Assembly: GCA_002424365.1 (NCBI GenBank) | Contig: DIRQ01000118.1 | Span: forward strand, 1 to 14,290 | Reading direction: 5' to 3' | Source: Syntrophomonas sp. UBA5432 | GTDB taxonomy: Bacteria > Bacillota > Syntrophomonadia > Syntrophomonadales > Syntrophomonadaceae | Length of the DNA: 14,290 nucleotides | In this document: positions 1 through 8,090 of the stretch, one piece after another | Numbering within the stretch: the first letter of the stretch is position 1 | Layout of the letters: each line of letters opens with the position of its first letter | Notes under the pieces: generated by a model | Database searches by the model: none | What the model saw: the letters and a program-made list of their open reading frames with translations, nothing else | Told to the model about the DNA's origin: nothing | Program-made: the position numbers and the translations under genes

Positions 1-11
1 CCCCGGCCTCG

Positions 12-86
12 GGCACCATCTAAACTATAAAAACCGGCATTTAGCCGGTTTTTTTCTGGTGCCAGGCACCGGACTTATGGACTTAT
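12..86. repeat. Nested GGCACC/GGTGCC inverted repeats with a tandem 8-mer
   Basis: GGCACCA (12-18) is the reverse complement of TGGTGCC (57-63), so the two enclose the terminator hairpin. GGTGCC (58-63) can instead pair with the adjacent GGCACC (65-70), giving mutually exclusive folds. The octamer GGACTTAT then occurs twice in tandem (71-78, 79-86). This resembles a short REP-like palindromic intergenic element. That reading is an inference, since only one locus is visible. Confidence 0.5.
31..55 (+). terminator. Intrinsic terminator (8-bp stem, T tract)
   Basis: A perfect stem AAACCGGC (31-38) / GCCGGTTT (44-51) with loop ATTTA is followed by an uninterrupted T run to 55, and A residues precede the stem. 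It would end a plus-strand transcript entering from the left, whose gene is outside the window. The flanking A and T runs mean it could also act on minus-strand transcripts. Confidence 0.85.
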
Positions 87-153
87 TGGTAAAAGCACTT
101 GTTGGGCAAGGGACAGCTCTGTGGGTGCATTTTATTCTGAAAGGAAAAGCGTA

Positions 154-510
154 ATGAACATATCGAAGGAAAAAAAGAAGGAACTTCAGGCTCAGTACAA
201 GTTAATGAAATCGGATATGGGTATATTTGCGGTAATAAATAAATCTAACGCTAAATATTTCCTGGAAACCACACCGGATTTGAAAGGAAGAATTAACAGT
301 ACCAAATTCAAGCTAAATGCAGGCGGTCATTATAATAAAGAGCTACAAAAAGATTGGCAGGAACTTGGAGAAAATGCATTCGAAATCAAAATCCTTGAAC
401 AAATCGAGTACGAAGAGGAAGAATCCAAAACGGATTATTTAGAAGACCTGGAGTTACTAAAAATGATATGGCGAGAAAAGCTTAGCAAAGATATGGCCCA
501 GTTTTATTAA
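154..510 (+). CDS. Small GIY-YIG nuclease-like protein
   Basis: The 118-aa protein resembles the small stand-alone GIY-YIG proteins common in Clostridia and Bacilli. The domain opens with G23-I24-F25, followed about ten residues later by Y35-F36-L37-E38 where active enzymes have YIG. It continues with R46 in DLKGR, then H59 and N61 in GGHYNKELQKDW, and LGENAFEIKILE. The family cleaves or binds DNA through this fold; the altered second half of the motif makes nuclease activity uncertain. ATG 154 is preferred over an in-frame GTG at 121 because AAGGA (141-145) lies 8 nt upstream of it and the domain begins soon after. It is monocistronic, behind a terminator, and convergent with the next gene. 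No partner is visible to assign a role. Confidence 0.72.
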   Translation: MNISKEKKKELQAQYKLMKSDMGIFAVINKSNAKYFLETTPDLKGRINSTKFKLNAGGHYNKELQKDWQELGENAFEIKILEQIEYEEEESKTDYLEDLELLKMIWREKLSKDMAQFY

Positions 511-567
511 TTTCTGCGTAGCTAAGGGGGGGAGGCCCCATGCACTTCAAAAAACATACGGATATGC

Positions 568-1083
568 TTACCTTTTCTCTCTGGCCTTATACACATAAAC
601 TATAATGGTTCCTACCATCACAACCATGACTATGGGCAAGAACAGGTTGCTTAATCCCGTTGCTTTCTCCAGCGCAACTTCTATGGTTACCCATTGAATA
701 TAGGCAAATAGCCAAATGGTTTCTACCTTTAGAACAGCTATTAAGTACCGAGCCATTATATATTGAGCTGCCGCATTTTCTTCAGTTATTTTACCAGGAT
801 AGTTGAAAGTGTGCGGAAAAATGCTGACAATGGTAAGTAATAAATACATAGCCAGGGCGATTAGCGGGAGAAAAAATAAACTTTCTTTATTACCCCATGC
901 ATTAGGCTGTCCTGTAAATCCAAAATGGGTGGGAATTCTATCCGGCAGAACACCCCATGATTGATATACTAGTAGAAAAACAAAAAGTACCCCCAGTACC
1001 GATAAAAGCTCCAGCCCCTTTTCCCAATCTGTAAGAGGCAGCTTTAAAACTGGTCTTTTACTATTCTTCCTGGTCAAGCTCAT
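568..1083 (-). CDS. DUF1648 four-helix membrane protein
   Basis: A 171-aa integral membrane protein. Four hydrophobic segments are visible, at about residues 24-46, 69-90, 108-135 and 145-166. Between the first and second lies the DUF1648 signature around PDRIPTHFGFTG and NAWGNK (47-66). DUF1648 occurs in SdpI-type immunity and signal-transduction proteins and in many unstudied small membrane proteins; nothing here points to one function. The start is ATG at 1083, with AAGGAG 11 nt upstream, a slightly long spacing. The N-terminus is basic (RKNSKR), suggesting a cytoplasmic N-terminus. The gene is convergent with the GIY-YIG gene and divergent from the BREX-like operon. Confidence 0.78.
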   Translation of the reverse strand: MSLTRKNSKRPVLKLPLTDWEKGLELLSVLGVLFVFLLVYQSWGVLPDRIPTHFGFTGQPNAWGNKESLFFLPLIALAMYLLLTIVSIFPHTFNYPGKITEENAAAQYIMARYLIAVLKVETIWLFAYIQWVTIEVALEKATGLSNLFLPIVMVVMVGTIIVYVYKAREKR

Positions 1084-1118
1084 TAATCCAATATCTCCTT
1101 GAACATTACTACATTTAA

Positions 1119-1148
1119 ATACTAATGCTAAGAATAGGATAGGTTCAA
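1119..1148 (-). promoter_or_regulatory. Candidate promoter of the DUF1648 gene
   Basis: On the minus strand, TTGAAC (plus-strand 1143-1148) is followed after 18 nt by TAGTAT (1119-1124). Each matches the sigma-70 hexamers at four of six positions. The position, about 36 bases before the start codon, is suitable. This is a weak, motif-only call. Confidence 0.3.
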
Positions 1149-1222
1149 GTAAATTGAGCTATTTCTAGAAAATGCTACTTGATAGGCTGGAGTTCATAAA
1201 AATGAGTCAATAATCTTGTGCC

Positions 1223-1255
1223 TGACAACATCTTGTCATTTATACCCGGTATAAT
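1223..1255. promoter_or_regulatory. Two adjacent dyads, operator-like, overlapping a TATAAT
   Basis: TGACAA (1223-1228), CATC, TTGTCA (1233-1238) form a perfect inverted repeat. Just downstream, TATACC (1241-1246), C, GGTATA (1248-1253) is a perfect palindrome overlapping TATAAT (1250-1255). No well-spaced -35 hexamer accompanies that TATAAT. The site lies between the divergent DUF1648 gene and BREX-like operon, where a repressor site would be expected. No regulator gene is encoded nearby. Confidence 0.45.
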
Positions 1256-1320
1256 AATATTGAATTGATACCAAGTGTTTAAATACCTAACTGAGACTAG
1301 AAGGAAAACCAGGTAAAATG

Positions 1321-1350
1321 TTGAAATGGTAATATAGGACTGTTTATATT
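1321..1350 (+). promoter_or_regulatory. Candidate promoter of the BREX-like operon
   Basis: TTGAAA (1321-1326) and TATATT (1345-1350) are each one base from the sigma-70 consensus and are separated by 18 nt. Transcription would start near 1357, leaving a leader of about 85 nt before brxF. A second, weaker pair is TTGATT (1379-1384) and TATATT (1404-1409), with a 19-nt spacer. The rest of the 1084-1442 gap shows no coding potential. Confidence 0.45.
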
Positions 1351-1429
1351 AGAACGGATTTTGAGTACTACAATTAGCTTGATTTTTATTAAAAACTGTG
1401 AAGTATATTGCAGGTTAATTGTATAGGTC

Positions 1430-1435
1430 AGGAGG
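1430..1435 (+). promoter_or_regulatory. Ribosome binding site fixing the brxF start
   Basis: AGGAGG sits 7 nt before GTG 1443. It lies inside the longer reading frame that opens with TTG at 1419, which itself has no good site upstream. GTG 1443 is therefore the likely start. Confidence 0.75.
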
Positions 1436-1442
1436 TTTTAAG

Positions 1443-1898
1443 GTGAAACTGGAAACACTGGTGGAACAGAATCGCAATAATCACTATAAGATGCTGGTTA
1501 TTGTTGATAATGCCAGGCAATATGAGAAGCTTATTGAGGCTCTGCACCCACAGGGTTGGCAGGCCTTTAATGTAACTGATTACATATTAGAAATGCTGGA
1601 ACATATCCCGAAGAAAGAACGCCGCTTACGGATTGGTCGAATTATTAAGGAATGGTTTAGGGAACTACCGGACAAGGTTATACTTTGTGATACCAATATT
1701 CTGTATTCTCCCGAGTTAGGCAGGTTGAATCCGGTTGGAGCTTTTAAATACAGATCCAGGGAAAAAGAAATTATTGTTATTATGAATGGGCAGATTTACG
1801 GAGAAAAGGTTCGCTATTCCCAACCGGGGCGCGATGATTATAATGAGATGGATGTGAGCGAATTGCTTCACTACCGAATAGAAGATATTGAATTCTAA
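1443..1898 (+). CDS. brxF: BrxF-like BREX type 3 protein without a P-loop
   Basis: A 151-aa protein, first gene of the operon, in the position and size range of BrxF, the small predicted ATPase that opens type 3 BREX operons. The second half looks family-like: a Walker B-like strand VILCDTNILYS (79-89) and the stretch NGQIYG...YSQPGRDDY (115-133). The segment that should hold GxxxxGKT/S, around residues 17-33, instead reads MLVIVDNARQYEK, so no P-loop exists. The rest of the fold appears kept, including an IPKKER-R-LRIGRI helix (55-67). It may be a non-catalytic partner of the next gene's large ATPase, 36 nt downstream. The assignment rests on gene order plus C-terminal resemblance; another small BREX accessory protein is the main alternative. 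Confidence 0.65.
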   Translation: MKLETLVEQNRNNHYKMLVIVDNARQYEKLIEALHPQGWQAFNVTDYILEMLEHIPKKERRLRIGRIIKEWFRELPDKVILCDTNILYSPELGRLNPVGAFKYRSREKEIIVIMNGQIYGEKVRYSQPGRDDYNEMDVSELLHYRIEDIEF

Positions 1899-1934
1899 CC
1901 TGATAACGTCCAAAAAAGGAGGGACATACTGACG

Positions 1935-4900
1935 ATGGCTAAGATTCGTGAGTTATTAAACTTCGAGAGAATAAAAGAAGTTATTGATATCGATGCGATT
2001 GACGATAAGCAGGCGATGGTCGAAAAGTACGTTATATCCAAAGATATGCAGGAATACCTGGTTCATCTCCTAAAAGACTTAAACTCACCCCAACATAAAG
2101 CAGCCCAGATCGTAGGGGGCTACGGCTCTGGTAAATCCCACCTGCTGGCATTTTTGATTTCCATTTTATCTGAACCGGAACTGCGTCAATATATTCAGGA
2201 TGTAGAGCTGCGAAAACTGGCACAGCAAATCAAAAGGGATTTTGTAATCGTTTACTGGGAATTACAGCCCAATGATGTAGACTTGTCCGAATACTTCTAT
2301 TATGAAGTAACCTCTCAACTGGCTGCTCAATATGCTATTGACATTGACTTTAAAACTGAAGGGGTAGTGGACCACAAGAATAACATTCTGGATCTACTGG
2401 ATAAGATTAAAGCAGATGACCCCAGCCGGGGATTAATTGTGGTTATGGATGAAATATCCGATTTTCTAAAACAAAAGAACAAAGAGAAGATTACCCGTGA
2501 TATGCAGTTTATGCGGGTATTGGGGCAGGTAGCCCAGAGCAGTGACTTCACTTTTATCGGTGCCATGCAAGAACATATTTTCTCCAATCCCAGATATATA
2601 GATGAGGCCGAAAGTTTCGGCCGGGTATCAGAACGTTTCCAGGTTATTACTATCAAACGCGAGGATATTAAGCGGGTTATTGCCCGCCGGGTTTTAAACA
2701 AAACACCGGAGCAGAGGGTGGAACTGGAGAAGCTATTTGAAGAGTATAAGAAGTATTATCCCAGTATTCAAGCCAATCTGGATGAATACATAGACCTGTT
2801 TCCGTTGCATCCATATGTAATACAGGTTTTTAGTGAACTTCCTTATTTTGAAAAACGGGGAGTTATTCAGTTTACCGTTCAAGAAGTGGAAAAAATCCTG
2901 GGCGAATCCTTTCCCTGTCTAATCACCTATAACCGTATATTTGATGAAATCAATTCCAAGCATACGGTGAAAAACCTGGAGACAGTTTCGCCGGTAGTCA
3001 ATGCGGTCCAGACTCTGGATAGCAAAATTGATTTGCTGGATACCCGCAACCAGGGAGAAGCCAGGCAGATTATTAAAGCTCTGGCGGTACTTAACCTTTT
3101 CGGCAAAACTCATGATAACGGAGCTACCTTAGAAGAACTGGCTAACACTCTCCTGTTACTGCCGGGCAATAAAATGATGGAAGCCAGTGATGAAATAGGC
3201 CTGGTCCTAACTCGTCTGCGCAAAGTAACGGACGGACAGTTCATCAGTGTTACTAAAGACGGATATTACTATTTGGACCTTACCGTTCAGATTGACTACG
3301 ACCAGGTAATTGAGCGGCGCAGCGATAATCTCCCCGACGCCATTCAAGATGAAAGAATAATAGCAATTTTAAGAGACCAGCTTATGTTAGAGACAGAATT
3401 ATCAACTGGAGGTTACCGGGATACATGTACCTGGAACAACCGCAGATCATTTCGTAATGGTCTGTTCATTTATGAAACTGGTAAGGGTGAAATAGTAGAA
3501 AACAATGGGGATTATCAAATAGTCTTAGTATCTCCGTTTTGTGCCAACAACCGCTACCAGGCTGCTCCCAACCGTATTATATGCAGTGGTTCTTTGAGTG
3601 CAGAAGCCCAGACCCTGCTAAAAAAACTGGCTGCAGTATATCTCCTCATTGCCGAGAAATATCAGGTCAGCATCATGGAGAAAAGATTAGTCCTTTTACG
3701 CAAAGAATTCATTGCGGCCTTGATTAACTCCTACCTGGAGACCGGTATTATTGAAATCGCCAGTGAGAAAAAATCTATTAAAAGCCTGATATCCAGGGAA
3801 TTCAGAAACTTTGATGAACTATTTTCCGAAATAAAACCGGCTTTGTTACAGCCATATTTTGAGGCGACCTACCCTAAACACCCACGTTTTCCGCAATTAA
3901 TTAGCCGGGATAATATCGAAGGGGAATTCTCCAGTGCGATCAAAGATTTAATAAATCGTAACGAAATCCAGTCGCTCTTTGGAGGCAGTAAGGCTATTTT
4001 AAGTGCACTGGACTTGTTGGATAAGAATGGGCAATTAAATACCGGACAATCAGAAGTTGTACTGAATATTCTCCAAGAGGCTCGGGATGAGGAAGGTAAA
4101 AACCTGGATGTGGAAAAACTAATTGCCCAATATGAGCAATCTCCGTATGGCTATGATTATTTAATGACTGCTTTTATTCTTGTGGTACTTACCTATAACG
4201 GAGAAATTGCCTTAAAAGCAGCGGGAGGAAAGACCATTACTTCATCAGAGGTAGCAGAGGTATTTGCTAGCGGTTTTGATGCATTTAGCAATATTAAATA
4301 CCTGTTTATTGAAAGCGACATAAATCCCCAACCCCTTATTCAGCTTTTTACAGCCATAGGTATCGCACCCGACCAGGCCGCCAAACTTAGAAAAACCAAT
4401 AAACGGGGGGAAGCTGTCCAGGATTTTCGTACCCGTTACCTGGAGATTAAGGCACAATATGAAGAAGTAGAGCAGCGCCTGGGAACTATTTCGTTGCAGC
4501 ATGGAAATGTTGTGGATGTTAATGGGCTTAAAGCCAGGCATGACAGTTTAAGTAATCTGCCTATGAACGATTTTGAAGGGGTTAAAACTCCGGCTGACCT
4601 GAAAAAGATTGTCTATCCTAAAAAGCAAATTCAGAATATCGCTGAAGCAGCTGAGCTCTTGCAGAAATTAGTGACACTATACGATTTATATTTTAGTCAA
4701 CTAAAAACGGAACTGGAGTATGCATTAAAGGTAAAGCAAGCCCTCCAGGATTATCCCAATGTAATTGAGGTAAACGGTCTGGCAGAAATGCTTAACGATG
4801 CTCAGGCGATTCTAGCTGATGCGGAAATACTTCTCGATCCAGCCGGACGCCAACCTCTACTAGGGAAACTGCAACAGGTACGGAAAAAATACCAGGCTGC

Positions 4901-5546
4901 TTATTACAAGGAACATGAACGTTGTGTAGGTTCGAAAGTTGATTGGAGTCGCCTGCAAAGTATTACTGCTGACCAAAAATATAAAAATCTTTTACTCCTG
5001 AAAAATGTCAGGATTTTAGATAAGCGCTTGTTTGCCAATGTGGAAAACGGAATAATAAATGCCGGTAATCTGCGCTGTGATGGTTTCGTGTTGGAATTGT
5101 TAGATGATGAAGCCCTCTGCCCACGTTGTCACTTTCCCAGCAATTATGGGGTAGATTTAAACCAGAGACTGGATGCCATCGAAGAACGTATAGCTGCCTC
5201 CTGGAAGGACTGGGAGAGTACCATTCTTATTGAGGTTAATAACTACAAAGATAATATTCAATATCTGCAGACTGCTGAAAAAAAGGAAATAAACTATATA
5301 TTAAAAAATGGTACCCTGCCCGAGGTGATAACGGCTACTCTGGTGAAAGCACTGAATCATCTCTTCGATGAACTAGAAGTTATTGAACTAAACCCTGCTA
5401 AACTGATGGAATACCTGTTCAAAGAATCGCAGGTTCTGGATTACTACAGCCTGGAGCGAAATTTGAATGATTTTAAACAGATGCTGGTGGCAGGTAAGGA
5501 TTTAGAAAAGGTTAGAATTAAACAAGCAGAAAAGGATGGCGAATAG
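1935..5546 (+). CDS. brxC: BrxC-like large ATPase (DUF6079-like)
   Basis: A 1203-aa AAA-like P-loop ATPase of the BrxC/PglY group, the large ATPase of BREX defence. Walker A is GGYGSGKSH (61-69) and Walker B is LIVVMDEIS (167-175). A likely sensor region follows around FTFIGAMQE (205-213), and arginines near 230-234 (GRVSERF) could act as an arginine finger. The middle and C-terminal parts are long and helical. Near the C-terminus, C1048, C1062, C1065 and H1067 (LRC, then CPRCH) could bind zinc. The ATG at 1935 has AGGAGG (1917-1922) 12 nt upstream, a long spacing. The methyltransferase gene begins 3 nt after its stop, so the two are tightly coupled. The frame is uninterrupted, so the ATPase is likely functional. 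Confidence 0.85.
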   Translation: MAKIRELLNFERIKEVIDIDAIDDKQAMVEKYVISKDMQEYLVHLLKDLNSPQHKAAQIVGGYGSGKSHLLAFLISILSEPELRQYIQDVELRKLAQQIKRDFVIVYWELQPNDVDLSEYFYYEVTSQLAAQYAIDIDFKTEGVVDHKNNILDLLDKIKADDPSRGLIVVMDEISDFLKQKNKEKITRDMQFMRVLGQVAQSSDFTFIGAMQEHIFSNPRYIDEAESFGRVSERFQVITIKREDIKRVIARRVLNKTPEQRVELEKLFEEYKKYYPSIQANLDEYIDLFPLHPYVIQVFSELPYFEKRGVIQFTVQEVEKILGESFPCLITYNRIFDEINSKHTVKNLETVSPVVNAVQTLDSKIDLLDTRNQGEARQIIKALAVLNLFGKTHDNGATLEELANTLLLLPGNKMMEASDEIGLVLTRLRKVTDGQFISVTKDGYYYLDLTVQIDYDQVIERRSDNLPDAIQDERIIAILRDQLMLETELSTGGYRDTCTWNNRRSFRNGLFIYETGKGEIVENNGDYQIVLVSPFCANNRYQAAPNRIICSGSLSAEAQTLLKKLAAVYLLIAEKYQVSIMEKRLVLLRKEFIAALINSYLETGIIEIASEKKSIKSLISREFRNFDELFSEIKPALLQPYFEATYPKHPRFPQLISRDNIEGEFSSAIKDLINRNEIQSLFGGSKAILSALDLLDKNGQLNTGQSEVVLNILQEARDEEGKNLDVEKLIAQYEQSPYGYDYLMTAFILVVLTYNGEIALKAAGGKTITSSEVAEVFASGFDAFSNIKYLFIESDINPQPLIQLFTAIGIAPDQAAKLRKTNKRGEAVQDFRTRYLEIKAQYEEVEQRLGTISLQHGNVVDVNGLKARHDSLSNLPMNDFEGVKTPADLKKIVYPKKQIQNIAEAAELLQKLVTLYDLYFSQLKTELEYALKVKQALQDYPNVIEVNGLAEMLNDAQAILADAEILLDPAGRQPLLGKLQQVRKKYQAAYYKEHERCVGSKVDWSRLQSITADQKYKNLLLLKNVRILDKRLFANVENGIINAGNLRCDGFVLELLDDEALCPRCHFPSNYGVDLNQRLDAIEERIAASWKDWESTILIEVNNYKDNIQYLQTAEKKEINYILKNGTLPEVITATLVKALNHLFDELEVIELNPAKLMEYLFKESQVLDYYSLERNLNDFKQMLVAGKDLEKVRIKQAEKDGE

Positions 5547-5549
5547 GAG

Positions 5550-8090
5550 ATGGTCAAGCAGTCAGAACTGGCATTTGAAAAAGAAGCTAAAAAGCCTCAA
5601 GAGAAGGATGAGTTTGCTGAGTCCTGCCGTCCCTTAGCGGGGCTGCTGGACTTAGTGCGAAATATTGAAGGATTTCCTATAGGTAAGGATGAGGATATCC
5701 TGGCCCTGTCGGACCCACCGTATTACACTGCCTGTCCTAATCCCTATATCAACGATTTTATTGCGTATTATGGTAAGCTTTATGATACGAAAACGGATAA
5801 ATATAAGCGTACCCCGTTTGTGGCCGATGTCAGTGAAGGTAAGAATGATCCCATATATAATGCTCATTCCTACCATACCAAGGTACCTCACAAGGCGATT
5901 ATGCCTTTTATTGAACATTATACTGAACCGGGTGATATTGTATTTGATGGTTTCTGCGGAACCGGTATGACCGGGGTAGCTGCTCAGATGTTGGGACGAA
6001 AAGCTATTCTATGCGACCTTTCCTCGGCAGCTACGTTTATTGCTTACAACTACAATACGCCGGTAGATGTAGAAGAATTTGAGCGTGAAGCCCGCAGAAT
6101 CCTGGCCGAAGTGGAAGATGAATGCGGCTGGATGTATGAGACCGTACATACGGATGGTAAAACTAAAGGTAAGATTAATTATACGGTGTGGTCGGATGTT
6201 TTTATCTGCCCTTATTGCGAAAGTGAGTATGTATTCTGGGAGGTAGCAGTGGACAAAGAGGAAGGTAAGGTAAAAGGCGACTATTACTGTCCTCAGTGCA
6301 ATGCAGAGATTACCAAGCGGCAATCCGAAAGAGCTATGATAACTTATTTTGATGATGCCATAGGAAAAGAAATTACCCAGGCCAGGCAGGTCCCGGTATT
6401 AATTAATTATTCTGTGGGAACAAAACGTTATGAAAAAACACCCGACGCAAGTGATATAGAAATTATAAAGAATATTGAAACAACTGCCATTCCGTATTGG
6501 TTTCCTGTAGATAGAATGCCGGAAGGATATAATACAGAACAGCCCAAAAGGTCCCATGGGGTTAGCAATGTGCATCATTTTTATACTAAGAGGAGCTTGT
6601 GGTGGTTATCTGCTTTAAAACATTACGAACAAATAAACATAACTGAATCTTTACCATCGTTTTCAATAACAAATACTGTATCAAAATTATATAGATATAC
6701 AGTAAAAAAACCTAATTATAAAGGACAAGGAGGCGGCCTGTTATCAGGTACACTGTATGTACCATCTCTGATAAGAGGACTAAGTGTCGCTTCCTCCTAT
6801 AATCGGTCTATCTCCAGGTTGAAAAACATTCATATGTGGAAACATATGGATAAGAATGGTACGATAATTTCAACTGCTAGTACAACTAATATTGAAATTA
6901 GCCAAGATTCAATTGATTATATTTTCACCGACCCGCCGTTTGGAGAAAACATCATGTATTCTGAACTCAATTATATTTGGGAAGCATGGCTAAAGGTTTT
7001 TACCAATAACAAACCAGAAGCTATCATGAATAATGTCCAACTTAAAACTTTAAACGAATACAAGGAGATAATGACTTCCTGCTTTAAAGAGATGTACCGT
7101 ATTCTCAAACCTAATCGCTGGATAACAGTAGTTTTCCATAATTCTAAAGCCTCAGTGTGGAATGCCATTCAGGATGCTATGACCCGGGCTGGTTTTGTAA
7201 TTGCTCAGGTTACTGTATTGGACAAGAAACAGGGGAGCTTTAAACAGGTAACATCAGCTGGGGCAGTAAAAAACGACTTGGTAATCAACGCCTATAAACC
7301 TAAAAAAGAATTTGAAGAGCATTTTCTGCACCTGGCGGGAGAAGGACTGGAAAAAGATTTTGTGGAAGAACATCTGGATCACCTACCGGTGGAAATCAAT
7401 ATCGAGCGCACTGAGCAGATGCTCTACTCCAAAATGCTGGCCCATTATATCCAAAGAGGCTATGAGATTCGCATGAATGCCCGGCAGTTTTATGGCATGC
7501 TCCGGGATAACTTCAAGTTGGTTGATGGATTCTGGTTTAATGACGACCAGGTATTGGACTATAATGAGTGGAAAAAAGCTCAGGGCCTGGATAAAATCCG
7601 GGAGATTAAGAGCGGGGAACAAATCCTTTTTATAACTGATGAAAAATCACTGCTGGTATGGCTTTATCAGTATTTGGAAACTCCCCAGACTTACAGCGAC
7701 ATTTATACTGCTTCTCGTAAGATAATAAGCGGAGTAGAGGATGAAATACCTGAATTACGAGAACTACTGGACCAGAACTTCATTTTGGAAAAAGGCAGCT
7801 ATCGCCGACCTCATACCCGAGAAGAGGAAGAAAAAATCGAAGCCCAGCGGCAGCGTGATTTGCTGCGCAGTTTTGAACAAATAGTTGATATTGCCCGCAC
7901 CAGTACTAAGAAGATTAAGGGAGTGCGCAAGGAGGCTCTAATTGCTGGTTTTACCCTGGCATATCAAGAAAAACGTTATCAGGATATAGTGGATGTGGCC
8001 AAACGCCTCAACTCAAAAATTATAGAACAAAATTCCCAAATTAACGATTTCGTAGAGTTTGCCCGCTTTAAAACAGGAGAGGACCTGTAA
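5550..8090 (+). CDS. pglX: PglX-type adenine DNA methyltransferase (type 3 BREX)
   Basis: An 846-aa amino-methyltransferase that would mark host DNA, probably at N6 of adenine. In order: DPPYY (55-59); the AdoMet-binding motif VFDGFCGTGMTG (131-142); a four-cysteine zinc ribbon, CPYC (220-223) and CPQC (247-250); a variable middle (about 290-455) that is probably the target-recognition region; a second motif IV, TDPPFG (460-465); then the rest of the catalytic domain to about 590 and a helical tail. Having two DPP motifs either side of the AdoMet motif is notable; the second, in TDPPFGENIMY, is the likelier catalytic one. The variable middle is strikingly AT-rich. The start overlaps the end of the brxC ribosomal region (GGAG directly before ATG). 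In type 3 BREX a helicase gene should follow; here pglZ does. Confidence 0.85.
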   Translation: MVKQSELAFEKEAKKPQEKDEFAESCRPLAGLLDLVRNIEGFPIGKDEDILALSDPPYYTACPNPYINDFIAYYGKLYDTKTDKYKRTPFVADVSEGKNDPIYNAHSYHTKVPHKAIMPFIEHYTEPGDIVFDGFCGTGMTGVAAQMLGRKAILCDLSSAATFIAYNYNTPVDVEEFEREARRILAEVEDECGWMYETVHTDGKTKGKINYTVWSDVFICPYCESEYVFWEVAVDKEEGKVKGDYYCPQCNAEITKRQSERAMITYFDDAIGKEITQARQVPVLINYSVGTKRYEKTPDASDIEIIKNIETTAIPYWFPVDRMPEGYNTEQPKRSHGVSNVHHFYTKRSLWWLSALKHYEQINITESLPSFSITNTVSKLYRYTVKKPNYKGQGGGLLSGTLYVPSLIRGLSVASSYNRSISRLKNIHMWKHMDKNGTIISTASTTNIEISQDSIDYIFTDPPFGENIMYSELNYIWEAWLKVFTNNKPEAIMNNVQLKTLNEYKEIMTSCFKEMYRILKPNRWITVVFHNSKASVWNAIQDAMTRAGFVIAQVTVLDKKQGSFKQVTSAGAVKNDLVINAYKPKKEFEEHFLHLAGEGLEKDFVEEHLDHLPVEINIERTEQMLYSKMLAHYIQRGYEIRMNARQFYGMLRDNFKLVDGFWFNDDQVLDYNEWKKAQGLDKIREIKSGEQILFITDEKSLLVWLYQYLETPQTYSDIYTASRKIISGVEDEIPELRELLDQNFILEKGSYRRPHTREEEEKIEAQRQRDLLRSFEQIVDIARTSTKKIKGVRKEALIAGFTLAYQEKRYQDIVDVAKRLNSKIIEQNSQINDFVEFARFKTGEDL

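Noticed and set aside
520..540. G-rich/C-rich stretch between the two convergent genes as a terminator
   Set aside because: GGGG and CCCC can form only a four-pair hairpin and no T tract follows on either strand.
1250..1255. TATAAT as the main operon promoter
   Set aside because: No -35-like hexamer lies at 16-19 nt; the nearest, TTGTCA, is only 11 nt away.
1419..1442. TTG start for the BrxF-like protein
   Set aside because: The frame would translate through the AGGAGG site, which is correctly spaced for GTG 1443.
4245..4541. Minus-strand 98-codon open frame inside brxC
   Set aside because: It lies opposite an intact, motif-bearing gene and shows no domain or ribosome site.
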